Below, one piece after another: positions 26,086 to 35,747 of a stretch of DNA of 54,251 bases. A model generated the notes under the pieces. That model saw nothing but the letters and a program-made list of their open reading frames with translations. It had not been told where the DNA came from and made no database searches. Both the position numbers and the translations under genes were made by a program. Numbering within the stretch: the first letter of the stretch is position 1; each line of letters opens with the position of its first letter. Origin of the DNA: an uncultured Bacteroidota bacterium (GTDB lineage Bacteria > Bacteroidota > Bacteroidia > UKL13-3); assembly GCA_903883965.1 (NCBI GenBank), contig CAISCU010000005.1:90818-145068 (forward strand), read 5' to 3'.

Positions 26086-27264
26086 ATGGAATTTCTAATT
26101 AGAAAAAAACAACAGCTTATACTTGGCCTTAGCTTGTTATTATTTGGCTTATCATTGGGTTTGTTCATTCAAGCAACTCAAACAGAAGACCAAAAAGCCA
26201 AACAAGGCTTTGAACAAGATTACCATGTTTATTCTATTGAACTACCCAATACATTAACATTTGCCACCGAAAAAATAGCATTGCAAGATCCAGATGTTAT
26301 GGAGCGCTACGACAGAGAGTTGTTGACCAATGTGTATTGGCAATCGCAAATGTTGTTATACATCAAACGAGCAGGGAGGTTTTTTCCAACCATTGAACGC
26401 ATTTTAAAAGAACAACAAATTCCACAAGATTTTAAGTACTTGGCAGTGGCAGAAAGTGGTTTGCAATTGGTAGTTTCCCCAGCAGGTGCAGCAGGCTACT
26501 GGCAGTTTTTAGATAAAACAGGAAAGCACTATGGACTTGAAGTTTCTGATGAGGTGGATGAACGCTATCATTTAGAAAAATCAACTTTGGCTGCATGTGC
26601 ATATTTCAAAGATGCCTATGCACAATTTGGGAGTTGGGCATTGGTGGCTGCAAGTTACAATATGGGTATAGAAGGTGTCAAAAGACAAGTGAAAAGCCAA
26701 CACTTAACTAGCTACGAAGATTTGTATTTAAACACCGAAACATCGCGTTATTTGTTTCGGATTTTGGCCATTAAAGAAGTCATGGAAAACCCAGAAAAAT
26801 ATGGGTTTCATGTGCCTTTTAACCAATTGTACAAAGAGCCAGAAACAGTTACTTTATTAGCCGATATTAGCATCAGTAGCCTCATAGAATTGGCGCATGA
26901 CAATGCCAGTAATTATAAATTGCTGAAATGGCATAATCCATGGTTAAGAAAACCTTTTTTGAATGTTTCACCTGGAAAATCTTATGCCATTAAATGGCCA
27001 GCCAATCAAATTCCCAATTCGCCATTGGCTGCAAAAATGAACAAAGGTTTTTTGCGCTTGAGCGATATGCAAACAGATAGCATAGAAAAAACAGATTTAA
27101 TAGGCGTGATTTCTCACCAAGTGATGTCAGGAGAAACTTTAGAAAGCATAGCAAAGAAGTATAAAACAAGTAAAGAAAACATTATAGAAAGCAATCAATT
27201 AAACCCCGCATTGCCAATTAAGGTGAACCAGATTTTAATTATCAAGAAGGTAGAGGATGATTAA
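26086..27264 (+). CDS. MltD-like membrane lytic transglycosylase with LysM domain
   Basis: This 392-residue protein starts at ATG 26086; the open frame extends to 25987, but the upstream part is hydrophobic intergenic sequence. An N-terminal membrane anchor or uncleaved signal lies at residues 9-30. The SLT domain (~95-260) has the catalytic Glu123 in AVAESGLQ, followed by SPAGAAGYWQF and ASYNMGIEGVKRQ, which are MltD/Slt hallmarks. A single LysM peptidoglycan-binding module lies at about 343-388 (VMSGETLESIAKKYKTSKENIIESN). The enzyme would cleave MurNAc-GlcNAc bonds in the periplasm, producing 1,6-anhydromuropeptides. MltD proteins often have more than one LysM; here only one is seen. A terminator follows. 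Confidence 0.92.
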   Translation: MEFLIRKKQQLILGLSLLLFGLSLGLFIQATQTEDQKAKQGFEQDYHVYSIELPNTLTFATEKIALQDPDVMERYDRELLTNVYWQSQMLLYIKRAGRFFPTIERILKEQQIPQDFKYLAVAESGLQLVVSPAGAAGYWQFLDKTGKHYGLEVSDEVDERYHLEKSTLAACAYFKDAYAQFGSWALVAASYNMGIEGVKRQVKSQHLTSYEDLYLNTETSRYLFRILAIKEVMENPEKYGFHVPFNQLYKEPETVTLLADISISSLIELAHDNASNYKLLKWHNPWLRKPFLNVSPGKSYAIKWPANQIPNSPLAAKMNKGFLRLSDMQTDSIEKTDLIGVISHQVMSGETLESIAKKYKTSKENIIESNQLNPALPIKVNQILIIKKVEDD

Positions 27265-27333
27265 TGAGTTATTGATTATTTAAGGATTCCATCAGTACAT
27301 TTAAGGAATTCCCATATCCTAGCTGCGCTAATT

Positions 27334-27373
27334 TTGTAGGCTCAATTGAACATTCAGTTGAGCCTATTTTTTT
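27334..27373 (+). terminator. Rho-independent terminator after the MltD-like gene
   Basis: Left arm 27337-27348 pairs with right arm 27355-27366. This is a 12-bp stem with one T·G wobble, beginning TAGGCTCAA and ending TTGAGCCTA, around a 6-base loop. Seven T residues follow at 27367-27373. It insulates the RHS genes, whose first ATG is only 8 bases after the T run. Confidence 0.85.
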
Positions 27374-27381
27374 GATTAGAC

Positions 27382-30300
27382 ATGAAAAAACAAGCTACCC
27401 TTTTATTTTTACATGCTATCTGCATACAGCTATTTGCGCAACAAACAACAGGAGTGTTTCCTGCTTCACCCAATTCGAATGCCATTGAAAAATATGGTTC
27501 AATTCCTATTGGCTATTACAATGGAAGTTTGCCAATTCAATTGCCTCTGCCTGGCTTAAAAACAAAGAACGGGTTTGAATTACCTATACATATTCAATAC
27601 AATAGCAATGGGGTAAAAGTGAATGATTACCCAAGCATATTGGGAATGAGTTGGAGTTTGATGGCCGGTGGTGTAATTAGTAGAAACATATTAGGTGGCG
27701 ACGATTTTGGACCAACAGGCTATTACCACAATCCCATGCGTTTACCAGATGCTCCTGTAAGTGATTCTTGTAATGCTGCGGGTAGCAATTATTGGAATCA
27801 AATGATACAATTGTCAAATCAAGGTAAATCGCCTTTTACACCCGACGCAAGGCCTGATGAATTTTATTTTCAAGCGGCTGCTTTACAAGGTAAATTCCAA
27901 TACCTACCCGATAAAGTTCCAATGTTTTTCCCTTTTATGAATGTTCAGGTATACGCTACATACAGACAAATAGGTGTACCAGGCTCACAAGCACTTTCTT
28001 TTAGGCTCATAGATGAACAACAGAACACCTATCATTTTAACGAAATGGAATTCAATACCATTTCTTATTTACCTGGAGGTAATCCACTTGGCCCATATAT
28101 AGCAGCAGTTCACTTAACTGATATTGTTACCAAAGACGGTGAACAAATACATTTTGAATACGATCGGTTTGCTTACAGTTACCAACTTCAGTTACAAGAC
28201 GTATACAGTGTAAGCCCTGACTGTGGACATGCTTCACAACACGAGAGAACCATTCAAATCATGCGGGTCAATACACCCATATTGAAATCAATTGCTTACC
28301 ACAACCAACTAGTTGAATTCAATTACTATCCTGCTTCAGTTTTTAACCAAAAACAATTGCTATTGCAATCTATCAGTTACTCAACCTTGTCTACAATAAC
28401 CAAGCAATTTCAATTTACTTATGACATTGATTTGTTAAAAGAACGGGCATGGTTAACCCATATGGAGCAAATGCCTGTAGGAAGCTATGCGGGCATTCAT
28501 CCTAGTTATGATTTTGAATACTTATTTCCAGATTCATTGCCAAACAGATTGGCGCTTACACAAGATTATTGGGGTTATTATAACAGCAACCCAAGTAACT
28601 TGTCTATGGCTCCTTCTATTCCCAATGGCCTGTTCCAAAATGCTTGTAATTTAACAAACGACCAATTAGACAATAGACCTGTTGTTTCAAGAGAAACAGA
28701 TACAACAAGGGCTAGTTACGGAAGTCTAAAAAAAATGGTTTATCCAACTGGGGGATATACCCTTTTAGACATGGAATCGCATGTATTTAAACACCCTGAT
28801 CTAAATAAGTATGCCTTCAAAGACAGTTTGTATGGTGCAGGTTTGAGAATTCGGCGCATTCGAAATTATGATGTTGACAACAAATTACTATTGAGTAAAA
28901 GACTACAATATGATGGTGGATTGATAATGGCTGTTCCATTAAATTATTACCAATCGGTTCACAGTTGTGGCAATACGGTATCCTTTAGAATGAATAGCTG
29001 TTCTGCGCCAATTATACAGCCTCAATATGCTGCAAAAGGACAGTTGGTAGGTTATGAAAAAGTGGAAGAATTTTTAGAAGACAGCAGTGGAATAAACAAT
29101 GGTAAAATTAGTCGATTGTTTTTTAACCAGGTTTCCAAACCAGACCCTCCAATATCTCTTGGTTCAAGATGGCGTTCAAGTGCCTTTTATTTACCTGTTT
29201 TTGACTTTGAAAACTCTTTACTTTTTTATCAAGCACATACGCCAATGAATGAGCAATATGCATGTATCAATGGCAATTTATTAGACGAGTCAATTTACCG
29301 TTTGCATGGGTCGCAATATCAATTGGCTGAACGCAATGAACACATTTATGAGTTGGTGAATTTGCCTAAAATAAAAGGTAAAATGGCTCAGTTTCCACTA
29401 TGCCCTACAAATACATTTTTAAATTGTGATTACCTCGTTTATTACCAATATACCAATGACCCTTCATTTTACAGATTGAAACAAAAAAATAGTTATAAAT
29501 ATGCCAAGGGATTTAATAGAAATACAGTTTTAAATTCGATGCTGATGTATGAAAAATACGAATACGATCCTATATTATTTTATAGAGTTAACAAGTACAT
29601 CAAAGGCAACTCTTTAAATTGGCAAACCACTACGTATACGTATTTGAATGCCGATTACCAACCAGCTAACAGCAATGATTTTTACAGGCCAACTTATTTG
29701 TCTGCACAAACTGATTTTCGGAATGATTTTCTTTGCTCAAGGAAAACAATGGTATACAATACAGAGTGGCAAATTGTTAAACAGCTACAAATGTATACCA
29801 ATCTGCAATACCAGTTGGTTCAACAACCCTTACAATACGAAACCAATTATTTGTATTATCCAGACCGCAGCATAGCCAGCCAATTGCAATTGCCAATTGC
29901 TCAAACCGCTTTTATATGGAATACTGATTTTGACCAAATAGGATTAGAAATTAATTTAGCAGATACCGCTGATGTAGCCTACAGTAGTTTTGAACCTGGC
30001 TTAAGCCATCGCATCAATGATGTGATGAACTTTACGGAATATTCGGATTTTGCTAAAACAGGTCAGTGGCTATTGAATTTGTCTCAAACCATTTTAGAAG
30101 TGAATTTAAAACCCAATACTTATAACTTGAGTTTTTGGTTCAAAGGACCAGCCGATCAAGTACATTTAAACCTACCTGGTGCGCAAATTATATCGCAATC
30201 TAACTCTGGTTCTGATCCTTCAGAATGGGCCTTTTATGAAACAGTTTTTATAACAAAACAACCCATCCAAAGTACGTTAACCGGAGACCTACAGATAGAT

Positions 30301-30489
30301 GAATTCAAAGTGCATCCAATACAAGCCTCTTTAACAAGTAAAAACTACACTTCACAAGGTTTACAATCAGTTTGTAATCCTGATCACAGCATGTTGTATT
30401 ATCAGTATGATGCTTTTGGAAATGTAGCTGTTATAGCCAATAAAGAAGGCAATATTTTACAAAGCATTCAAACCAATTTTAGTCATTAA
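27382..30489 (+). CDS. Secreted RHS/TcB-like shell protein (N-terminal half of a split RHS system)
   Basis: This 1035-residue protein has a signal peptide (MKKQATLLFLHAICIQLFA, then Q). Residues ~25-115 (SPNSNAIEKYGSIPIGYYNGSLPIQLPLPGL, then ELPIHIQYNSNGVKVND, then GMSWSLMAGGVISRN) are the conserved opening of Bacteroidota RHS partner proteins and resemble SpvB/TcB N-termini. The middle is beta-rich without clear domain borders. A jelly-roll-like segment occurs near residues 905-985 (NLSFWFKGPADQVHLNL). The last 25 residues include a single YD-like motif, YYQYDAFGNVAVIANKEGNI. No T9SS sorting domain is visible. The stop lies 12 bases before the ATG of the RHS-core protein, so both are translated from one mRNA and probably assemble one cocoon. 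Export is by Sec; the final location is unknown. Confidence 0.8.
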   Translation: MKKQATLLFLHAICIQLFAQQTTGVFPASPNSNAIEKYGSIPIGYYNGSLPIQLPLPGLKTKNGFELPIHIQYNSNGVKVNDYPSILGMSWSLMAGGVISRNILGGDDFGPTGYYHNPMRLPDAPVSDSCNAAGSNYWNQMIQLSNQGKSPFTPDARPDEFYFQAAALQGKFQYLPDKVPMFFPFMNVQVYATYRQIGVPGSQALSFRLIDEQQNTYHFNEMEFNTISYLPGGNPLGPYIAAVHLTDIVTKDGEQIHFEYDRFAYSYQLQLQDVYSVSPDCGHASQHERTIQIMRVNTPILKSIAYHNQLVEFNYYPASVFNQKQLLLQSISYSTLSTITKQFQFTYDIDLLKERAWLTHMEQMPVGSYAGIHPSYDFEYLFPDSLPNRLALTQDYWGYYNSNPSNLSMAPSIPNGLFQNACNLTNDQLDNRPVVSRETDTTRASYGSLKKMVYPTGGYTLLDMESHVFKHPDLNKYAFKDSLYGAGLRIRRIRNYDVDNKLLLSKRLQYDGGLIMAVPLNYYQSVHSCGNTVSFRMNSCSAPIIQPQYAAKGQLVGYEKVEEFLEDSSGINNGKISRLFFNQVSKPDPPISLGSRWRSSAFYLPVFDFENSLLFYQAHTPMNEQYACINGNLLDESIYRLHGSQYQLAERNEHIYELVNLPKIKGKMAQFPLCPTNTFLNCDYLVYYQYTNDPSFYRLKQKNSYKYAKGFNRNTVLNSMLMYEKYEYDPILFYRVNKYIKGNSLNWQTTTYTYLNADYQPANSNDFYRPTYLSAQTDFRNDFLCSRKTMVYNTEWQIVKQLQMYTNLQYQLVQQPLQYETNYLYYPDRSIASQLQLPIAQTAFIWNTDFDQIGLEINLADTADVAYSSFEPGLSHRINDVMNFTEYSDFAKTGQWLLNLSQTILEVNLKPNTYNLSFWFKGPADQVHLNLPGAQIISQSNSGSDPSEWAFYETVFITKQPIQSTLTGDLQIDEFKVHPIQASLTSKNYTSQGLQSVCNPDHSMLYYQYDAFGNVAVIANKEGNILQSIQTNFSH

Positions 30490-30501
30490 ATCTATTCATT
30501 T

Positions 30502-33500
30502 ATGAAGCTTCTATTTCTATTGCTTTTTATCTTGACTGTTCATTTTGGTTTTGCCCAACCTAACCGGTGCTTTCAAAAAGTGATTTTGCCATCTGTGGCA
30601 ATTAATCGTTCTGCGGATCCGACAAATACAGGTACAACTAGTTTTACTTATTTTGATGGATTGGGACGACCCATTCAAACTGTAACTGAAGCGTATACTA
30701 CTACATCAAAAGACCTGGTTCAGGCCATTGAATACGATCAATTTGGTAGTATACACAAAGAATTGCTCCCATATACCACTCAAGGATCAGGGAATTTTAG
30801 AAACGATGCATTAATAGAATGCAAACAATTTTATCAGCAAGCACAAACGCCAACATCTTATCCTTTTTCTGAACAAGAGTTTGAACCATCTCCTGAAGCA
30901 TTTTTGACCAAAAAAGCTGCAGCTGGTGAAAATTTTAGAATGGGTTCCGGACATGAGAGCAAATACACCGAACGCCCCAATCAGCTGTCTGACAGCATTC
31001 TGCATTTTGGCTTCAATTATGCCAATATGAAACCTACCGTGTCAACAGTTCAAGGCTTACTTGTTAAACAATTGAACTTCGATGGCATCAATTTAGGTGC
31101 ATTTACATACCCTTCTCTTTCCATTTTAAATTGTAGTACAAATATGTATGCAGGAATTTCTCCTAATTCAGCAGCCAATCAACCCAATGCTTTTTTGTTC
31201 AATTCAGGATATGGCAACAGCATACAGTTTAACTTAAATAAGGGCAATTATTTACTGTCTTGCTTTGTTAAGAAACTCAACGGCGGAAGTACAGTAGTTT
31301 ATTTGAAGAACAACACTACTACTCAAATTTTAAATGGTCAATTTTCACTCGATAACAATTGGATTGAAGTTAAAATACCCTTCTCTGTTTTAACAAATAA
31401 CAACCAATTTGTCATTAGTTGTTCAGGCCCAACGGGCAAAGTTTTGCTCGATGATATTCGTATTTATAGTCAACAAAATAATACAATTTTACCTCAATAT
31501 TTTGCAGATGGTTCTTGCTGGATTAAAAGTAAAATCAATGCAAATGGCCAAGATGAAATTCAGGTATACGATGTGTTTAATAAATTATTGTTGCATAGGA
31601 TCTACAACAATTCAATGATTACAATAGAAACGTATTATGTATACAATAGACACGGCATGTTGGCTGCAATTGTTCAACCAGAAGGTGTGAAAGCACTTTA
31701 TAACAATCAATTTGATTTCAATTCCAAAATTAGCAATGGCTCCGGCGGTACAAGCAATCTTTTTGATTTGTATGTACAGCAGAATATATATGATGAACGC
31801 AACAGGTTGATTACTCAAAAACTACCCGGAACGGGAATAACCAGTTATGTTTATGATTTGTTGGATAGGATGGTCATGTCTCAGGATCCGCAACAAGCAC
31901 TTGATTTTAAATGGACTTTCCAAAAATTCGATCAACAGGGGAGGCCAGTCATCAAAGGTGTTTTTCAAACGGAAAGAAATATGCCCAGATCAGATCTTCA
32001 AGATCGGTGCAATAAATCACTTGTTTATTATGAATATACTGACCGGAAGCCATTGTTTTATTCCAATCAAGTATTTCCAACAAGCAATATTGTTGACACA
32101 TTGGTTTTGAATTATTACGACAATTGTGATGCTGATATGGATGGAAATAAGGAATGGGATTTTCAAGGCTCAACGCAAATCAATCAATCTGCTTTTAAAA
32201 AATTAATGGTTACGAAGGCTAAATTATTGGGAAAAAGTGCAAGTGGTTGGGTAACAAAAATAAATGGATACGATTTTTTAGGTAGAAACAATTTAATGGT
32301 TACACGCAATCCTATGGGAGGTTTTCATTCAACTGAAAGAACCTTTAACTTCAGAGGTTTAATCCTAACTGAACTGAATCAACAACGGTTAAATGCACAA
32401 CAATCATTGTATGAATGGCGTATAGAAAATGAATATGATATGTTGAACAGACTTCAGCGAACCTGGTTAACAAATCCTGATGGAACCAAAGTAGTGATGC
32501 GTGAAATGAACTACAATGAACTGGGTAAAGTTGTGAAAAAAAAATTACATGCAATCGGTCTAAATCAGCCTTTTCTTCAGTCAATAGACTATTCGTTTAA
32601 TTTACAAGGTCAGCTCATACAAATCAATGATGTAAATGACTTAGGAAACGATGATTTGTTTGCTATGAATTTTGTATATGATGAGAACTTCATACAAGTT
32701 AATTCTGGCGGTGTATTTATGAATACGCCCAATTACTTAAGTTTTTTAAGTGCCTGTAGTTGGATTTCTAAAAGAGATGAAGTATTGCGTGGGTATTTGT
32801 ATAACTACGACAGGTATGCTCAATTGCAAACAGCCAATTATTTTGGGAACTATAAAAATGGATTAGTCAATGAAAATGCCCGGTATGAAGTGAAACAATT
32901 AAGCTATGATTTAAATGGGAATATATTGTCAATGCAGCAACATGGGCTCGTCAATTCGCAATTGCCAAATGCGCCAACTTCGTACGATTGGATTGATAAA
33001 TTGAATTACAGTTACAATGGAAACCAACTTCTGAGTGTCTCAGATGCTTCCACCTATACCATGCAAGGCTACAATCATTTTATAGATAGAAATGCAAAAG
33101 GAGCTGATTATTTATATGATGCCAATCAGCGATTGATTACAGACAAAAACAAGGGCATACAACTCATTACATATAACCCTATTGGATTGCCATCGACAAT
33201 TAAGTGGAACAATGGTGATGAACTAGAGTTTATCTATGATGCGCTAGGTAACAAGCAGCAATCAAAATTCAGCATTCAAGGTAAAAAAATACATGAATGG
33301 GATTATGTTGCTGGAACTTATTATGTTGATAAAACAATTCGTTCTATTGCTCATGATGAGGGTAGAATGGTTTACAATCCAAATTCAAATCTGAAAGCGA
33401 ATGCTGGAAATTTTTTATTCCACTATGATTATATAGACCATCAAGGAAATACAAGAATGACTTTCATGCCTTTGTTAGATACTTCAGGTAATTGGATATG

Positions 33501-35214
33501 TACCTATGAATTTGAACCAGAACAAACTGTTGACATAGATACTTCAAGCCTAAATATGCCAGTTAATTCAGAAGTATTTTTAAATAAATCTGAACCAATT
33601 CAAAGTATGGAAGATGCTCACAATGGTAAATTTTCAGGTAAAACCACAAGTGTCATTGGTACAAATATTCTACTGAATACACAATTAGGTGATACCATTC
33701 AAGCCCATGTTTTTGGTAAATTAAAAGAAGACCATTCAGCCAATAATCCTCCTCAACCCAATTGGTTATTTCAATTAATTGGCATGCAACAACTGAATGC
33801 AATTCCATATCAAGAACATCAAATCAATCAGTCACCAAGCATCTATCTCAATTTAATTGCAGTTTTGGGAGGGTTAAAATTCCTTCTTCGGTCTTTGCAA
33901 CAAGTTCCAGAATTGAAAGGAGCACTTGTTTTAAGAGCACTTGATTCAACTGGGCAAGTAGTCAAAGCAATTGCAAGTCCACTGCTTGGAAATACATCTT
34001 GGGAGCATCTTTCGGCTCAATTGGTAGTTGATTCTAGCAGTATCCAAAAAGTAGAGGTATTTGTGAGCTCTTCAGATGAGAATGTAATTTTTTACGATGA
34101 TTTTTCAGTCATCAGAAAACGCATGTTGGCACAAATTGTTCAAGAGAACCACTATTATCCATTCGGATTAAATATTCAAGGGCTAGAGTTTGTTTTACCC
34201 AATACAGATACCAATACCACTCATTTGTTCAATGGCAAATCGCTTTTACTAAAAAATTATTTAGAGTACTTTGACCATGGAAGTAGGTTTTTAGATCCCC
34301 AAATAGGCAGGTGGCATACGATGGATATCATGGCTGGTCAATTTATTTCACAATCACCCTATGTTGCCATGCAAAACAATCCAGTTAATAATATAGATCC
34401 AAATGGCATGCAGTCTTGGGATCCGCCAGGTAAATTTGGTTTTGTAATGGGTATTCGAATGGGTTTTGGAACAACAGGCTTCAATTTTAATACTACTTCG
34501 TCAATAGGGTACCAATTGGGAGAGCCGTCTGCAAACATGCAATTAATTGCAAATATGGGAATGTATGGTGGTAGCCAGCTAGGAACAAATGCCTCGCATA
34601 CTTTTGCATACGATTTGAGCGCTGGGTTCTTGATGCAGGGAGGTATTGGAAATGCAGCACCTCATCATATTTATACCATGAACTACAATACGCCTTCACC
34701 ATTTTTAAATACCAATGAATATGGTGCACACTGGGGGCAATTATTTGCATTTAATTCAGCTATTAACCATCAACAGGATGGACCCGGTATTCAAACACAG
34801 GGATTATTTGGAATGCGAATGGGTAATTCTTTTTCGTTTTCTTACAACAACGATGCAACTACCTTCCCTTCTTTTGCTGGATTGTTTAGGAATAAGCTGG
34901 GCATCAAAGAAACAGATGCAGCATGGACGGGTGGTTTGGCTATAAACATTGCTGGTGTTGAATTTGGCTATCAGAATTTCAGTGGCTACCGCCTAATGAA
35001 CTATCCTGGCTTTGGATTGGGACACAAGTATCCTCAAACAAGTTTCCATCAATCCTTGAACAAGGCCTCTAATTTTTTACAATACAACGGAATGAGGTTA
35101 GATGTGTTTGGTTCTGCATGGCTTCAAGACTTTATACACAACCATATTTCTAAAGAATCAACTTATGAATATTCTAAAACCAATCAGTTAAATTTGAGTG
35201 GAAGTATCCGATGA
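30502..35214 (+). CDS. RHS-core secreted protein with C-terminal polymorphic toxin type 23-like domain
   Basis: This 1570-residue protein has signal peptide MKLLFLLLFILTVHFGFA. Residues ~35-130 match DUF6443 (FTYFDGLGRPIQTVTEAYT, DLVQAIEYDQFGSIHKELLPY). YD repeats follow across the middle (YDLLDRMVMSQ, YDMLNRLQRTW, YDLNGNILSM, YDALGNKQQ). The RHS-associated core occupies ~1209-1303: NHYYPFGLNIQGLEF, FNGKSLLLKNYLEYFDHGSR, DPQIGRWHTMDIM, NNPVNNIDPNGM. The DPNG at 1299-1302 marks the expected release point. The remaining 267 residues (nt 34411-35211) are rich in Gly, Asn and aromatic residues. AWTGGLAINIAGVEFGYQNF, HQSLNKASNFLQYNG and LDVFGSAWLQDFIHN resemble the Ntox23 (polymorphic toxin type 23) family. 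The toxin activity itself is not demonstrated by any motif I can name. The stop overlaps the lipoprotein ATG. Confidence 0.85.
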   Translation: MKLLFLLLFILTVHFGFAQPNRCFQKVILPSVAINRSADPTNTGTTSFTYFDGLGRPIQTVTEAYTTTSKDLVQAIEYDQFGSIHKELLPYTTQGSGNFRNDALIECKQFYQQAQTPTSYPFSEQEFEPSPEAFLTKKAAAGENFRMGSGHESKYTERPNQLSDSILHFGFNYANMKPTVSTVQGLLVKQLNFDGINLGAFTYPSLSILNCSTNMYAGISPNSAANQPNAFLFNSGYGNSIQFNLNKGNYLLSCFVKKLNGGSTVVYLKNNTTTQILNGQFSLDNNWIEVKIPFSVLTNNNQFVISCSGPTGKVLLDDIRIYSQQNNTILPQYFADGSCWIKSKINANGQDEIQVYDVFNKLLLHRIYNNSMITIETYYVYNRHGMLAAIVQPEGVKALYNNQFDFNSKISNGSGGTSNLFDLYVQQNIYDERNRLITQKLPGTGITSYVYDLLDRMVMSQDPQQALDFKWTFQKFDQQGRPVIKGVFQTERNMPRSDLQDRCNKSLVYYEYTDRKPLFYSNQVFPTSNIVDTLVLNYYDNCDADMDGNKEWDFQGSTQINQSAFKKLMVTKAKLLGKSASGWVTKINGYDFLGRNNLMVTRNPMGGFHSTERTFNFRGLILTELNQQRLNAQQSLYEWRIENEYDMLNRLQRTWLTNPDGTKVVMREMNYNELGKVVKKKLHAIGLNQPFLQSIDYSFNLQGQLIQINDVNDLGNDDLFAMNFVYDENFIQVNSGGVFMNTPNYLSFLSACSWISKRDEVLRGYLYNYDRYAQLQTANYFGNYKNGLVNENARYEVKQLSYDLNGNILSMQQHGLVNSQLPNAPTSYDWIDKLNYSYNGNQLLSVSDASTYTMQGYNHFIDRNAKGADYLYDANQRLITDKNKGIQLITYNPIGLPSTIKWNNGDELEFIYDALGNKQQSKFSIQGKKIHEWDYVAGTYYVDKTIRSIAHDEGRMVYNPNSNLKANAGNFLFHYDYIDHQGNTRMTFMPLLDTSGNWICTYEFEPEQTVDIDTSSLNMPVNSEVFLNKSEPIQSMEDAHNGKFSGKTTSVIGTNILLNTQLGDTIQAHVFGKLKEDHSANNPPQPNWLFQLIGMQQLNAIPYQEHQINQSPSIYLNLIAVLGGLKFLLRSLQQVPELKGALVLRALDSTGQVVKAIASPLLGNTSWEHLSAQLVVDSSSIQKVEVFVSSSDENVIFYDDFSVIRKRMLAQIVQENHYYPFGLNIQGLEFVLPNTDTNTTHLFNGKSLLLKNYLEYFDHGSRFLDPQIGRWHTMDIMAGQFISQSPYVAMQNNPVNNIDPNGMQSWDPPGKFGFVMGIRMGFGTTGFNFNTTSSIGYQLGEPSANMQLIANMGMYGGSQLGTNASHTFAYDLSAGFLMQGGIGNAAPHHIYTMNYNTPSPFLNTNEYGAHWGQLFAFNSAINHQQDGPGIQTQGLFGMRMGNSFSFSYNNDATTFPSFAGLFRNKLGIKETDAAWTGGLAINIAGVEFGYQNFSGYRLMNYPGFGLGHKYPQTSFHQSLNKASNFLQYNGMRLDVFGSAWLQDFIHNHISKESTYEYSKTNQLNLSGSIR

Positions 35215-35699
35215 AAACAAGGCTATATATTTTATTGATTGTTTCTTTGTTGTTTGTTGCATGCAATAAAGGTATTTGGTTAAACAATACTGTTTACAGA
35301 CCCAAATCGCCACAATACAAATTGTTACAAACAGCCTTTGAATGGAACCCCCAGATTGATACCCAGTTTATTTATGTAGCTAAGCATCCGTTTGTTTCGT
35401 ATAACAAGGATTCAATATACGGTTGCCTCTATTTTTATGCTGATGGGAGTATGGCCATAGACCAAATAAATACCCAACATAAAAATAAGCAATTTTCTTA
35501 TCAGCAAGCTCCGGCTGTTGGCTATTATAGAACCAAAGATAAGCTCCTCACAATTGAAGTGTTTATGCCTGGTCAAGGAGGTTACTACTTACAAAGAACT
35601 GCCAGTATAGAAAAAGACCAGTTGTTGTTTAGAGAGGGTTATTTTAGTGGTAAAAATACTGATACCCTTCAACTCAACCGCGCTAAAATACACCAATGA
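35211..35699 (+). CDS. Small lipoprotein, candidate immunity protein of the RHS toxin
   Basis: This 162-residue protein has a lipoprotein signal peptide (lipobox LFVAC, lipidated Cys18), so it should be membrane-anchored facing the periplasm. The mature part is beta-rich (YGCLYFYADGSMAIDQIN, VGYYRTKDKLLTIEVFMPGQGGYYLQR, LLFREGYFSG) and matches no family I can name. It overlaps the RHS gene by the four bases ATGA, implying translational coupling. A cognate inhibitor placed immediately behind a polymorphic toxin is standard; a periplasmic lipoprotein would fit a toxin that acts in, or enters through, the periplasm. The immunity role is inferred purely from position and size. The next gene is a housekeeping prenyl synthase, so this is the last member of the toxin unit. 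Confidence 0.7.
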   Translation: MKTRLYILLIVSLLFVACNKGIWLNNTVYRPKSPQYKLLQTAFEWNPQIDTQFIYVAKHPFVSYNKDSIYGCLYFYADGSMAIDQINTQHKNKQFSYQQAPAVGYYRTKDKLLTIEVFMPGQGGYYLQRTASIEKDQLLFREGYFSGKNTDTLQLNRAKIHQ

Positions 35700-35747
35700 T
35701 TTTTTAAACTGAAGAACGGGCATCCAAATTTCAAATGTTTCGTTAAC

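Noticed and set aside
27329-27336. TAATTTTG box as a promoter for the RHS genes
   Set aside because: It fits TAnnTTTG, but transcription would start inside the terminator hairpin at 27337-27366 and there is no -33 TTTG 19 bases upstream.
27382-35214. RHS genes as an insertion sequence or transposon
   Set aside because: No transposase, terminal inverted repeat or direct repeat is visible at the borders, and base composition matches the neighbours.
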